The notes under the pieces were generated by a model that had not been told where the DNA came from, searched no databases, and worked only from the letters and a program-made list of their open reading frames with translations. Of a stretch of 8,605 nucleotides of DNA, positions 1-5,626 are shown in pieces. This stretch comes from DASZJY01 sp036260255. Lineage in GTDB: Bacteria; Actinomycetota; Acidimicrobiia; Acidimicrobiales; AC-14. The position numbers and the translations under genes were made by a program. The stretch lies in assembly GCA_036260255.1 (NCBI GenBank), contig DATAAF010000070.1, positions 1 to 8,605 on the forward strand, given 5' to 3'. Position 1 is the first letter of the stretch; every line of letters starts with the position of its first letter.

Positions 1-1
1 C

Positions 2-601
2 GACGCCGTCAGCCGGTTCGGCGACCTGGCGGGCGAGCTGCGGGTCGACGACCTCCGCCAGGCGGGGTGGGAGGTCGACGGCCCTCGCAAGGAGGACGAC
101 GGGCTCACGTGGGTGCGGGCGTCCCGCTCGTTCGCCGGCGCCGACGAGGCCAACACCTTCCTCGCTCAGCTGAGCGGGCCGGACGGCCCTTTCCGAGACC
201 TCCGGCTGACCCGCTCGCGGTCGCTGCTGCGCTCGACCACCCGGCTTACCGGCACCGTCGATCTCTCCGCCGGCCTGGCCGCCTTCGCCGACCCCGACCT
301 CGCGGCGCGCGTGGGCGACAACCTCCCGCTCGACCTCGACCGGCTGCGCGAGGAGCTCGGCCCCGACGCCGACCAGGAGCTGCAGCTCGCGTTCCAGGCC
401 GGGCTCCCCGGCGACGTCCGCGCCAACGCCCCCCAGGAGCAAGGGCGGGCGGTGTGGCAGCCGGCGCTCGGCCAGCGGCTCCAAATCGAGGCGTCTTCGG
501 AGGCGCTGGCCCTGTTGCCGCTCGTCCCCGTCGCCGCCGCCGCGCTCCTCGTCGTGGTCCTGGGCGCCGCCTTCCTCGTCTGGCGCCGCCGCCGGGCCTG
601 A
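2..601 (+). CDS. LppM/DUF3153-like membrane-anchored protein, 3' part
   Basis: The frame is open from the left edge with no stop, so the true N-terminus, where a signal peptide or lipobox would lie, is outside the window. The visible 199 residues contain a beta-rich extracytoplasmic-looking domain with phrases such as GWEVDG, VRASRSF, FRDLRL and TGTVDLSAGLAAF. Next comes an LQLAFQAGLPGDV strand and a W-P-L-G-x-x-L pattern. A single hydrophobic helix follows at about visible residues 171-194 and ends in WRRRRA, a positive stop-transfer tail. This order (LppM domain, one C-terminal helix, basic end) fits LppM-type or DUF3153 proteins of actinobacteria, where mycobacterial LppM affects phagosome trafficking. 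The specific role here is unknown. An internal ATG at 113 is not the likely start because upstream codons are in the same style. Family assignment is from recalled motif resemblance only. Confidence 0.65.
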   Translation, partial: DAVSRFGDLAGELRVDDLRQAGWEVDGPRKEDDGLTWVRASRSFAGADEANTFLAQLSGPDGPFRDLRLTRSRSLLRSTTRLTGTVDLSAGLAAFADPDLAARVGDNLPLDLDRLREELGPDADQELQLAFQAGLPGDVRANAPQEQGRAVWQPALGQRLQIEASSEALALLPLVPVAAAALLVVVLGAAFLVWRRRRA

Positions 602-612
602 CCCCGCTTTCC

Positions 613-664
613 CGAACCGGCGGTGGTTTCTGTCGCTGGGGCGGACGTTTTCACCGCCGGTTCG
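613..664. repeat. 13-bp perfect inverted repeat with 26-nt loop (possible terminator or operator)
   Basis: CGAACCGGCGGTG at 613-625 is exactly reverse-complemented by CACCGCCGGTTCG at 652-664. It starts 12 bases after the stop of the LppM-like gene and ends 53 bases before radA. As RNA it would be a very stable stem capped by a 26-base loop. No U-tract follows; instead there is a run of nine G at 667-675. It could terminate the upstream gene, as U-less hairpins may in high-GC actinobacteria, or be a protein-binding site upstream of the radA promoter. The repeat is seen directly; the function is inferred. Confidence 0.55.
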
Positions 665-703
665 CTGGGGGGGGGCGGGCGGTTAAATGTCGTACCCCCT
701 CGG

Positions 704-716
704 TATCTTCCGACCC
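704..716 (+). promoter_or_regulatory. Putative leaderless promoter of radA (-10 TATCTT)
   Basis: TATCTT at 704-709 fits the TANNNT -10 consensus and is followed by exactly 7 bases (ccgaccc) before ATG at 717. Transcription would begin at the A of the start codon. No good -35 is visible; ggttaa at 681-686 is at the right distance but weak. There is no Shine-Dalgarno sequence before 717, which agrees with a leaderless message. Confidence 0.55.
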
Positions 717-2120
717 ATGGCCAATCTGCGAACGGTCCACCGGTGCCAGGAGTGCGGGGCGTCGGCGCCGCGGTGGGCGGGGCGCTGTTCGGGGGGCGGG
801 TCGTGGAACACCCTCGTCGAGGAGGTCGACAGCCAGGCGCTCCCGGGGCCCCTGGCCGCCGGGTACGGGCCGGCGGGGGCGGAGGCCGTGCCCATCGCCG
901 AGGTTGTGGGCGACCGCTGCCGGCGCCGGCCCACGGGGGTGGGCGAGCTCGACCGGGTCCTGGGCGGCGGCCTGCTGCCCGGCTCGGTGACCCTGCTGGG
1001 CGGCGAGCCCGGCATCGGCAAGTCGACCTTGCTCCTGCAGGTGCTGGCCGGCGCGGCGGCCGCCGGGGGGCGGTGCCTCCTCGTGAGCGCCGAGGAGTCG
1101 GCCGAGCAGGTGCAGGTCCGGGCGGCGCGCCTAGGGGCGGCCCGCGCCGGGGGCCTGTGGCTGGCATCCGAGACCGAGCTGTCCAACCTCGTGGCCCAGG
1201 TCGAGCAGGTGGCGCCCACCCACCTGGTCGTCGACTCGATCCAGACGGTCTTCGACGCCGCCCTCGACTCGGCGCCCGGCTCGGTTGCCCAGGTCCGCCA
1301 CTGCACCGCCCGCCTGGTGCGGCTGGCCAAGGAGCGGGGCGTGGCCACCGTCCTCGTCGGTCACGTCACCAAGGACGGGAGCCTGGCCGGCCCCCGGGTG
1401 CTCGAGCACTCGGTCGACACCGTCCTGTCCTTCGAGGGCGACCGCCACCACGGCCTGCGTCTCCTCCGGGCGGTGAAACACCGCTTCGGCCCGGTCGGCG
1501 AGCTGGGGTTGTTCGAGATGGGGCCCCGCGGCCTGGTCGGCGTCCCCGACGCCGCCGGGCTCTTCCTCGCCGACCGCCAGCCCGGCGTGTCGGGATCGGC
1601 GGTGGTGGCGGCTCTCGACGGGTGCCGCCCTCTGCTCGTCGAGGTGCAGGCGCTCGTCGTGTCGGCGAAGGCCGCCTTCCCGCGGCGATCGGCCGAGGGG
1701 GTCGACGCCGGACGGTTAGAGCTCCTCGTGGCCGTCCTGGAGAAGCGGGTGGGCGCCGACCTGGGCCGCTCCGACGTCTACGCCCTGGCCGCCGGTGGCG
1801 TACGGGTCGTCGAGCCCGCCGCCGACCTGGCCCTCAGCCTGGCCGTCGTCTCGTCCCACGCGGGCGTGGCCCTGCCGGCCGATCTGGTCGCCTGCGGCGA
1901 GGTGGGGCTGGGCGGCGAGCTGCGCCAGGTCCCCCAGCTCGAGCGCCGGCTGGTGGAGGCGGCCCGCCTGGGGTTCGGCCGGGCGATCGTGCCCGCCGGC
2001 TCGCCCCAGCCGCCCGCCGGCATCAGCGCGTTGCGCGCCGGCACTCTCGCCGAGGCGGTCCGCGCCGCCGACGTCCATTCACACGCGCGTTCCATTACTG
2101 AAACAGCGCCGGCGTCGTGA
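717..2120 (+). CDS. radA: DNA repair protein RadA (Sms), branch-migration ATPase
   Basis: RadA is a RecA-like, Lon-related ATPase that processes branched recombination intermediates in the cytoplasm. The 467-residue product has the full family layout. An N-terminal zinc finger (Cys10, Cys13, Cys24) is followed by the ATPase core with Walker A GGEPGIGKST at 95-104 and Walker B HLVVDSIQT around 169-177. The RadA motif is KHRFG at 254-258, and a C-terminal Lon-like domain includes RSDVYALAAGG at 351-361. ATG at 717 is preferred over the in-frame ATG at 687, because the protein then opens MANLRTVHRCQECGA like other RadA proteins and sits 7 bases after a -10 box. Two oddities are seen: the fourth zinc Cys is Gly27 (codon ggc at 795-797), and the family KNRFG motif has His for Asn. 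disA follows after 18 bases, the usual partner. Confidence 0.95.
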   Translation: MANLRTVHRCQECGASAPRWAGRCSGGGSWNTLVEEVDSQALPGPLAAGYGPAGAEAVPIAEVVGDRCRRRPTGVGELDRVLGGGLLPGSVTLLGGEPGIGKSTLLLQVLAGAAAAGGRCLLVSAEESAEQVQVRAARLGAARAGGLWLASETELSNLVAQVEQVAPTHLVVDSIQTVFDAALDSAPGSVAQVRHCTARLVRLAKERGVATVLVGHVTKDGSLAGPRVLEHSVDTVLSFEGDRHHGLRLLRAVKHRFGPVGELGLFEMGPRGLVGVPDAAGLFLADRQPGVSGSAVVAALDGCRPLLVEVQALVVSAKAAFPRRSAEGVDAGRLELLVAVLEKRVGADLGRSDVYALAAGGVRVVEPAADLALSLAVVSSHAGVALPADLVACGEVGLGGELRQVPQLERRLVEAARLGFGRAIVPAGSPQPPAGISALRAGTLAEAVRAADVHSHARSITETAPAS

Positions 2121-2125
2121 CCCAC

Positions 2126-2138
2126 TACCATCGGTGAG
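2126..2138 (+). promoter_or_regulatory. Putative leaderless promoter of disA (-10 TACCAT)
   Basis: TACCAT at 2126-2131 matches TANNNT and is followed by 7 bases (cggtgag) before GTG at 2139. It lies almost wholly in the 18-base gap after the radA stop at 2118-2120. disA may therefore be transcribed both from the radA promoter and from its own site. No convincing -35 is seen. The gtgag just before the start is a weak ribosome-binding alternative. Confidence 0.45.
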
Positions 2139-3212
2139 GTGCCCGCTCGGCGCCACCTCGGGCTGACCGACGCTCTCGCCGCCGTTGCTCCCGGTCAGCC
2201 GCTGCGAGAGGGCCTCGACCGCATCCTGCAGGCCAACATGGGCGCGCTGATCGTCGTGGGCGACGGCCCCGAGGTGCTCTCGATCTGCTCGGGCGGCTTC
2301 CTGCTCGACGCCGAGTTCAGCCCCCAGCGGCTCTACGAGCTGGCCAAGATGGACGGCGCCACCATCCTGGCCCCCGACGCCAGCCGCATCGCCCGGGCCA
2401 ACGTCCACCTGGTCCCCAACCCGAACGTCCCCACCTCCGAGACCGGCACCCGGCACCGCACGGCGGAGCGGGTGGCCCGCTCGATCGGCGTCCCGGTCAT
2501 CTCCGTGTCCGAGGACATGAAGTCGATCGCCGTCTACTACCACGACACCAAGCACCCGGTGGAGCCCAGCCCCCGCCTGCTCGCCCGGGCCAACCAGGCC
2601 CTGGCCACCCTCGAGCGGTACAAGAACCGCCTGGACAACGTCTCCGGCTCGCTGGCCGCCCTCGAGGTGGAGGACCTGGTCACCGTCCGCGACGTCGTCA
2701 CCGTCCTGCAGCGCATGGAGATGGTCCGCCGCATCGCCGAGGAGGTCCACGGCTACATCGTCGAGCTGGGCACCGACGGCCGGCTGGTGCGCCTCCAGCT
2801 CGAGGAGCTCATGGGCGGCGTGGAGGACGACCGCCGGCTGGTGATCAAGGACTACTTCGTCACCACCGAGTCCTGGCGGCTGCCCGAGGCCATGAGCGCG
2901 CTGGCCGAGCTCAGCACCGAGGAGATCCTCGATCTCGAGGCGGTGGCGTCGGTCCTCCACCTGCCCGGCGACCCTGCCGACCTCGACGCCACCCTCCAGC
3001 CCCGCGGTTACCGGTTGCTGGCCCGGGTGCCCCGGCTGCCCGACTCGGTCATCGAGCACATCGTCGAGCGCTTCGGCTCGCTGCACAAGATCCTGCGGGC
3101 CACCGCCGCCGACCTCGACGAGGTCGAGGGGATCGGCGCCACCCGGGCCAAGGCCATCGAAGAGGCGCTCAAGCGCCTCGCCGAGACCAGCATCCTCGAT
3201 CGGTACGGGTAG
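2139..3212 (+). CDS. disA: DNA integrity scanning protein DisA, diadenylate cyclase
   Basis: DisA joins two ATP into cyclic di-AMP and stops doing so when its C-terminal domain meets branched DNA, reporting genome damage. The 357-residue length is normal for the family. The DAC domain fills roughly residues 10-140. It carries the DGA motif in KMDGA (Asp72-Gly73-Ala74) and the RHR motif in GTRHRTAER (Arg105-His106-Arg107), both needed for ATP binding and catalysis. A helical linker follows at about 145-290. A helix-hairpin-helix DNA-binding end contains EGIGATRAKAIEEALKRL at 330-347. GTG at 2139 is the start: it gives a standard N-terminus and sits 7 bases after a -10-like box. radA is immediately upstream, and RadA is known to modulate DisA activity in other bacteria. 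No c-di-AMP phosphodiesterase or transporter is in the window. Confidence 0.97.
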   Translation: MPARRHLGLTDALAAVAPGQPLREGLDRILQANMGALIVVGDGPEVLSICSGGFLLDAEFSPQRLYELAKMDGATILAPDASRIARANVHLVPNPNVPTSETGTRHRTAERVARSIGVPVISVSEDMKSIAVYYHDTKHPVEPSPRLLARANQALATLERYKNRLDNVSGSLAALEVEDLVTVRDVVTVLQRMEMVRRIAEEVHGYIVELGTDGRLVRLQLEELMGGVEDDRRLVIKDYFVTTESWRLPEAMSALAELSTEEILDLEAVASVLHLPGDPADLDATLQPRGYRLLARVPRLPDSVIEHIVERFGSLHKILRATAADLDEVEGIGATRAKAIEEALKRLAETSILDRYG

Positions 3213-3224
3213 TCGCTCCGCCTG

Positions 3225-3239
3225 GCAACCGGAGGTTGC
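3225..3239 (+). terminator. Short hairpin after disA, possible terminator
   Basis: GCAACC (3225-3230) and GGTTGC (3234-3239) form a 6-bp stem with a 3-base loop, 12 bases after the disA stop. A single T and a GC-rich stretch follow, and gttt occurs at 3247-3250. There is no proper U-tract, so a terminator role is plausible but weak. Confidence 0.35.
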
Positions 3240-3268
3240 TCGGCGAGTTTGATCGCCGGCGGCCGCCG

Positions 3269-3294
3269 GCCCGTGCCGCCTTCGGCGGCCGGGC
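3269..3294 (-). terminator. 11-bp bulged hairpin between convergent genes, possible terminator
   Basis: GCCCG-T-GCCGCC, a TTC loop, then GGCGGC-CGGGC form an 11-bp stem with one bulged T. The hairpin begins 4 bases past the stop of the ClpP-like gene on the minus strand and lies 56 bases past disA. Its position between converging genes suggests it stops transcripts from one or both sides. No U-tract is present on either strand. Confidence 0.4.
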
Positions 3295-3298
3295 GCCG

Positions 3299-3973
3299 CT
3301 ACCCCTCGCGGCTCGTTCCGGCGATCTCCTCCACCAGGCCGTACTGCACCGCCTCTTGGGCGGTCAGGGTCCTCCCGACTTGCATGTCGGCCTCTACCCG
3401 CTCCACGGGTTGGCCCGTCGCCTGGGCCAGGCGGGTGTGGAGGCCGTCGAGCTGGCGTTGGTAGGAAGCGGCCGAGGCGGCCAGCTCGTCGGCCCGGCCG
3501 TGCAGCTGGACCGACGGGTCCTTCAGGAGGAACCCGCAGTGGGGATGGGCGAGGCGGCGGTCCGCCGCCGCCAGTGGGGCCAGCGCCGGGCCGCCCACCT
3601 TGCCGGCGCACAGCGCCCGTACCGTGACGCCGACCAGGTCGACGGTGTCGGCCAGGGCGATGCACGCGTCGAGGTCGCCGTCGGCGCACGAGAGCCGGAG
3701 GTCGACCGGCTCGTCGCCGGTGGCGTCGAGCAGCATCAGGCGGGCAGCGGCCGACGTGGCGGCCTGGTCGTCGAGCCGGCCGCTCACGAGGACGATGCGC
3801 CGCTCGAGCAGGCGATCGAACACGTCCTCGTGCGGTGCCGCGGCCGGGACGGCGACGGTGGGGACGAGCGGCGACGGCCGCTCCGGGACCGGTCGGGGCT
3901 CGCGCCGCTCGGGCGCCGGCCGCCACGGCGGGACCTCCGGCGGCCACTGCGGCGGGTCGAGGCCGCTAGGCAT
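3299..3973 (-). CDS. ClpP-fold protein lacking the catalytic triad (pseudo-protease)
   Basis: The 224-residue product has a proline-rich N-terminal segment (1-48) and then a ClpP/crotonase-like fold. It aligns along ClpP from VFDRLLERRIVLVSGRLDD (about 51-69) to TAQEAVQYGLVEEI (204-217). TGQPVERVEAD at 186-196 matches the ClpP helix TGQ-x-x-E-x-I-x-x-D. Hand alignment to E. coli ClpP places the active residues at unsuitable positions: the Ser of GQAASMG is Gly128 (in GKVGGPAL), the His of MIHQP is Lys151 (LLKDP), and the catalytic Asp is Gly200. Protease activity is therefore unlikely. It could be a structural or regulatory subunit, as ClpR is in cyanobacteria, or an independent oligomer. The ATG at 3973 overlaps the upstream HTH gene by 8 bases, so translation is probably coupled. 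An upstream in-frame ATG at 4171 would run through the HTH gene in another frame and is rejected. Confidence 0.8.
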   Translation of the reverse strand: MPSGLDPPQWPPEVPPWRPAPERREPRPVPERPSPLVPTVAVPAAAPHEDVFDRLLERRIVLVSGRLDDQAATSAAARLMLLDATGDEPVDLRLSCADGDLDACIALADTVDLVGVTVRALCAGKVGGPALAPLAAADRRLAHPHCGFLLKDPSVQLHGRADELAASAASYQRQLDGLHTRLAQATGQPVERVEADMQVGRTLTAQEAVQYGLVEEIAGTSREG

Positions 3974-4256
3974 GGCGCCACCCGCCCTGGTCGTCGGGAC
4001 CCGGCCCGAGCCGCCAGTGCAGCCCGACGCCCAGAGCGGAGGCGTAGCGCTCGATGGTCGAGATGCGAGCGTCCGACTCGCCCGACTCCAACCGGGCGAC
4101 GGCGGGCTGCGACGTCCCCATGCGGGCGGCGACCTCGCGCTGTGAGAGGCCGAGGCGCCGGCGGGTCGCACTGAGCTCGGCCACCAGGTCGCCCCGGCGA
4201 TCGGAGATCTCCCCGAAGCCCGGGAACACCGATCGCCGCGCCGACGGCCCCTCCAT
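3966..4256 (-). CDS. Small XRE/Cro-type helix-turn-helix regulator
   Basis: This is a 96-residue DNA-binding protein with one HTH_3 (XRE) domain at about residues 27-80. The pattern LSATRRRLGLSQREVAARM, then TSQPAVARLESGES, then STIERYASALGVGL is the classic five-helix Cro/CI layout, with the recognition helix at about 49-57 (SQPAVARLE). Residues 1-26 and the tail from 84 are short and of no recognised family. The gene has no visible Shine-Dalgarno sequence. Its ATG lies 7 bases after TATCTT, so the message is probably leaderless. An AT-rich palindrome over this promoter suggests self-control. Its 3' end overlaps the start of the dead ClpP-like gene by 8 bases, so the two proteins are probably made together and may act together. 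Targets cannot be read from the sequence; antitoxin-like or ImmR-like roles are possible but unsupported. Confidence 0.85.
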   Translation of the reverse strand: MEGPSARRSVFPGFGEISDRRGDLVAELSATRRRLGLSQREVAARMGTSQPAVARLESGESDARISTIERYASALGVGLHWRLGPGPDDQGGWRHA

Positions 4257-4270
4257 ATCGATTAAGATAT
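4255..4270. promoter_or_regulatory. AT-rich palindrome over the XRE promoter and start codon (candidate operator)
   Basis: ATATC (4255-4259), six spacer bases and GATAT (4266-4270) form a perfect 5-bp inverted repeat in an AT-rich patch inside very GC-rich DNA. It covers most of the minus-strand -10 hexamer and two bases of the ATG. A protein bound here would block transcription directly. Autorepression by the XRE protein is inferred from position. Confidence 0.5.
4257..4269 (-). promoter_or_regulatory. Putative leaderless promoter of the XRE gene (-10 TATCTT)
   Basis: On the minus strand TATCTT (4269-4264) is followed by 7 bases (AATCGAT) and then ATG at 4256. The same hexamer and the same spacing precede radA. 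The -35 region would fall inside the 3' end of the crp-like gene and shows no good match. Only 28 bases separate the two genes, so read-through from crp is also possible. Confidence 0.55.
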
Positions 4271-4284
4271 ACCCGCGGCGGGCG

Positions 4285-4989
4285 CTACGCGCTCTCGCTC
4301 ACTCCGAGCCCCGCCCGGCGCATGAGCTGGGCGCGGTCGACGATGCGGTAGCGGCGGTCGTGCTGGTACAGCCAGCCCAGGCGCACGAAGGTGGAGATCG
4401 ACTTGTTCACCCGCTCGCGTGACGCCCCCACGAGGGCGGCCAGCTCCTCCTGGGTGACGGGGAGCTGGAACTCGTCGGCGTCACCGGCCAGCTCCAGCAG
4501 GCGCTTGGCGGTCCGCCCGGTGACGTCGAGGAAGGCGCTGTCGGTGATCACCTGGTCGGCCAGGCGCAGACGGTTGGCGAGCAGCTCGACCAGTCCCCAG
4601 AGCAGGCTGGGATGCCGCTCGAGCACCTGGCGGGCGGGCTCGTAGGGGACGGCAACGACCGTCGACGCCTCGATGGCGCGCGCCTGGGTCGTTCGCCGCT
4701 TCTCGTCGAACAGGCTGCAGACGCCGAAGAGCTCGCCCTTGCCGACGAGGGCGATCAGCGCCTGGCGGCCGTCGGGAGCCTGGTTGGCGATGGCCACCCG
4801 GCCCGACTGCACGACGAAGAGCTCGGATGCCGGTTCGCCGGGGCGGTAGACGACGTCGTTGCGCTGCAGGCGCCGCGTGGTCGTGACGCCACCGGTCAGT
4901 TTCGCCAGTGATGCGAGCAGGTGCTCGCCGAGCAACGAGCCGCCGACGCGGATCTCGTCGCCGTTGCGGTTGGCGGCGGCGCCGTTCAA
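4285..4989 (-). CDS. Crp/Fnr-family transcription regulator
   Basis: A cyclic-nucleotide-binding fold precedes a winged-helix DNA-binding domain. With the TTG start at 4989 the product is 234 residues, close to the usual 220-230. The sensor domain runs about 22-130, with GEPASELFVVQSGRVAI at 51-67 and a cassette-like FGVCSLFDEKRRTTQARA at 88-105. A dimer helix follows at about 130-155. The HTH at about 176-210 includes TQEELAALVGASRERVNKSI, the signature of this family. The Glu that binds the cAMP ribose in E. coli and M. tuberculosis Crp is Val90 here, while Arg99 and Thr100 are kept, so the ligand may differ. Start choice: codons from 5004 inward end in G or C every time, whereas those of the longer GTG frame (5052) do not; TTG at 4935 is another option. 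carD diverges upstream. It may be cotranscribed with the XRE and ClpP-like genes. Confidence 0.85.
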   Translation of the reverse strand: MNGAAANRNGDEIRVGGSLLGEHLLASLAKLTGGVTTTRRLQRNDVVYRPGEPASELFVVQSGRVAIANQAPDGRQALIALVGKGELFGVCSLFDEKRRTTQARAIEASTVVAVPYEPARQVLERHPSLLWGLVELLANRLRLADQVITDSAFLDVTGRTAKRLLELAGDADEFQLPVTQEELAALVGASRERVNKSISTFVRLGWLYQHDRRYRIVDRAQLMRRAGLGVSESA

Positions 4990-5022
4990 GTGCTGCTCGC
5001 GCTGTCCCGGAGGGGGGTGCGA

Positions 5023-5037
5023 GTCAAGGGGGTCAAG
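5023..5037. repeat. Direct repeat GTCAAG, 9-base period, in the crp-carD spacer
   Basis: GTCAAG occurs at 5023-5028 and again at 5032-5037, separated by three G. Read on the minus strand these are two TTGAC blocks, which resemble -35 boxes for the crp-like gene. No TANNNT hexamer exists at the right distance, and no TA dinucleotide occurs on the plus strand between 4985 and 5103. They may be regulator half-sites. Confidence 0.35.
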
Positions 5038-5103
5038 TTGTTGTCGGGTCACTTTCCTGGCACTCTGGAGTTGTCCCCACTCGTCTCGTTCCCTGGGAGA
5101 GGC

Positions 5104-5583
5104 ATGCCCTTCGACGTCGGAGACAAGGTGGTCTATCCCCACCACGGCGCAGCGGTAATCGAGCGCCGCGAGCGTCGAGACGCCTTCGGCACCGACCGTG
5201 AGTACCTGGTCCTGAAGCTCGCCTACGGCGACCTCACGCTGATGGTGCCGGCCGACAACACCGACGAGGTCGGCCTCCGGGAGGTCATCAACGACGAGGA
5301 GGTCGAAGAGGTCTTCGCCGTCCTTCGCAAGAAGGAGGCGCGCATGCCCACCAACTGGTCCCGCCGGTTCAAGAACCACGTGGAGAAGCTGAAGTCGGGC
5401 GACATCTACCAGGTCGCCGAGGTCGTGCGGAACCTCTCGATCCGGGAGAAGGACAAGGGCCTGTCGGCGGGCGAGAAGCGCATGCTCACCAAGGCCCGTC
5501 AGATCCTGGTCTCCGAGCTCACCTTCGCCATCGGCGTCACCGAGGAGGAGGCCGAGCGGAAGCTCGACGAGGCACTCGTCTGA
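5104..5583 (+). CDS. carD: CarD family RNA polymerase-binding transcription regulator
   Basis: CarD binds the beta subunit of RNA polymerase and the upstream edge of the promoter bubble, stabilising open complexes at rRNA and other housekeeping promoters. The 159-residue protein is close to the mycobacterial length and very similar to it by eye. The N-terminal Tudor-like RID domain (1-55) starts FDVGDKVVYPHHGAAVIE and includes EYLVLKLAYGDLTLMVP. The helical C-terminal domain has PTNWSRRFK, where Trp85 is at the same position as the Trp that wedges into DNA in mycobacteria. It also contains LSAGEKRMLTKARQILVSEL at 120-139. GGGAGAGG at 5095-5102 is the ribosome-binding site for ATG 5104. ispD follows after 43 bases, probably in the same transcript. 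A possible promoter is TTGTTG at 5038 with CACTCT at 5061 (17-base spacer), a poor match. Confidence 0.97.
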   Translation: MPFDVGDKVVYPHHGAAVIERRERRDAFGTDREYLVLKLAYGDLTLMVPADNTDEVGLREVINDEEVEEVFAVLRKKEARMPTNWSRRFKNHVEKLKSGDIYQVAEVVRNLSIREKDKGLSAGEKRMLTKARQILVSELTFAIGVTEEEAERKLDEALV

Positions 5584-5626
5584 GCGACGGCTCCGGCCGT
5601 CCACCGGCGGCCGCCTGCGGCATCCG

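Noticed and set aside
667..679. Run of nine G followed by GGG as a G-quadruplex
   Set aside because: Only three separate GGG tracts can be drawn from it, one short of an intramolecular quadruplex.
687..716. Alternative radA start at ATG 687 adding 10 residues
   Set aside because: The added residues are not part of RadA N-termini, and the -10 box at 704-709 would lie inside the coding region; ATG 717 fits both the family and the promoter.
623..2101. A plus-strand frame of 492 codons overlapping radA
   Set aside because: Arg/Gly/Pro-rich out-of-frame shadow of radA; radA motifs are complete in the other frame.
2079..3947. A minus-strand open frame of 622 codons antisense to disA
   Set aside because: It overlaps disA and runs in another frame through the ClpP-like gene; its composition is typical GC-driven shadow and no family motif is seen.
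4990..5052. Longer Crp-like protein from GTG 5052 with AGGA just upstream
   Set aside because: About half of the first 15 codons end in A or T, whereas the following 30 all end in G or C, so coding style begins near 5004. It also leaves only 51 bases for two divergent promoters. Kept only as an alternative.
5059..5067. GGCACTC resembling half of a CIRCE (HrcA) site before carD
   Set aside because: The matching GAGTGC half at nine bases is absent.
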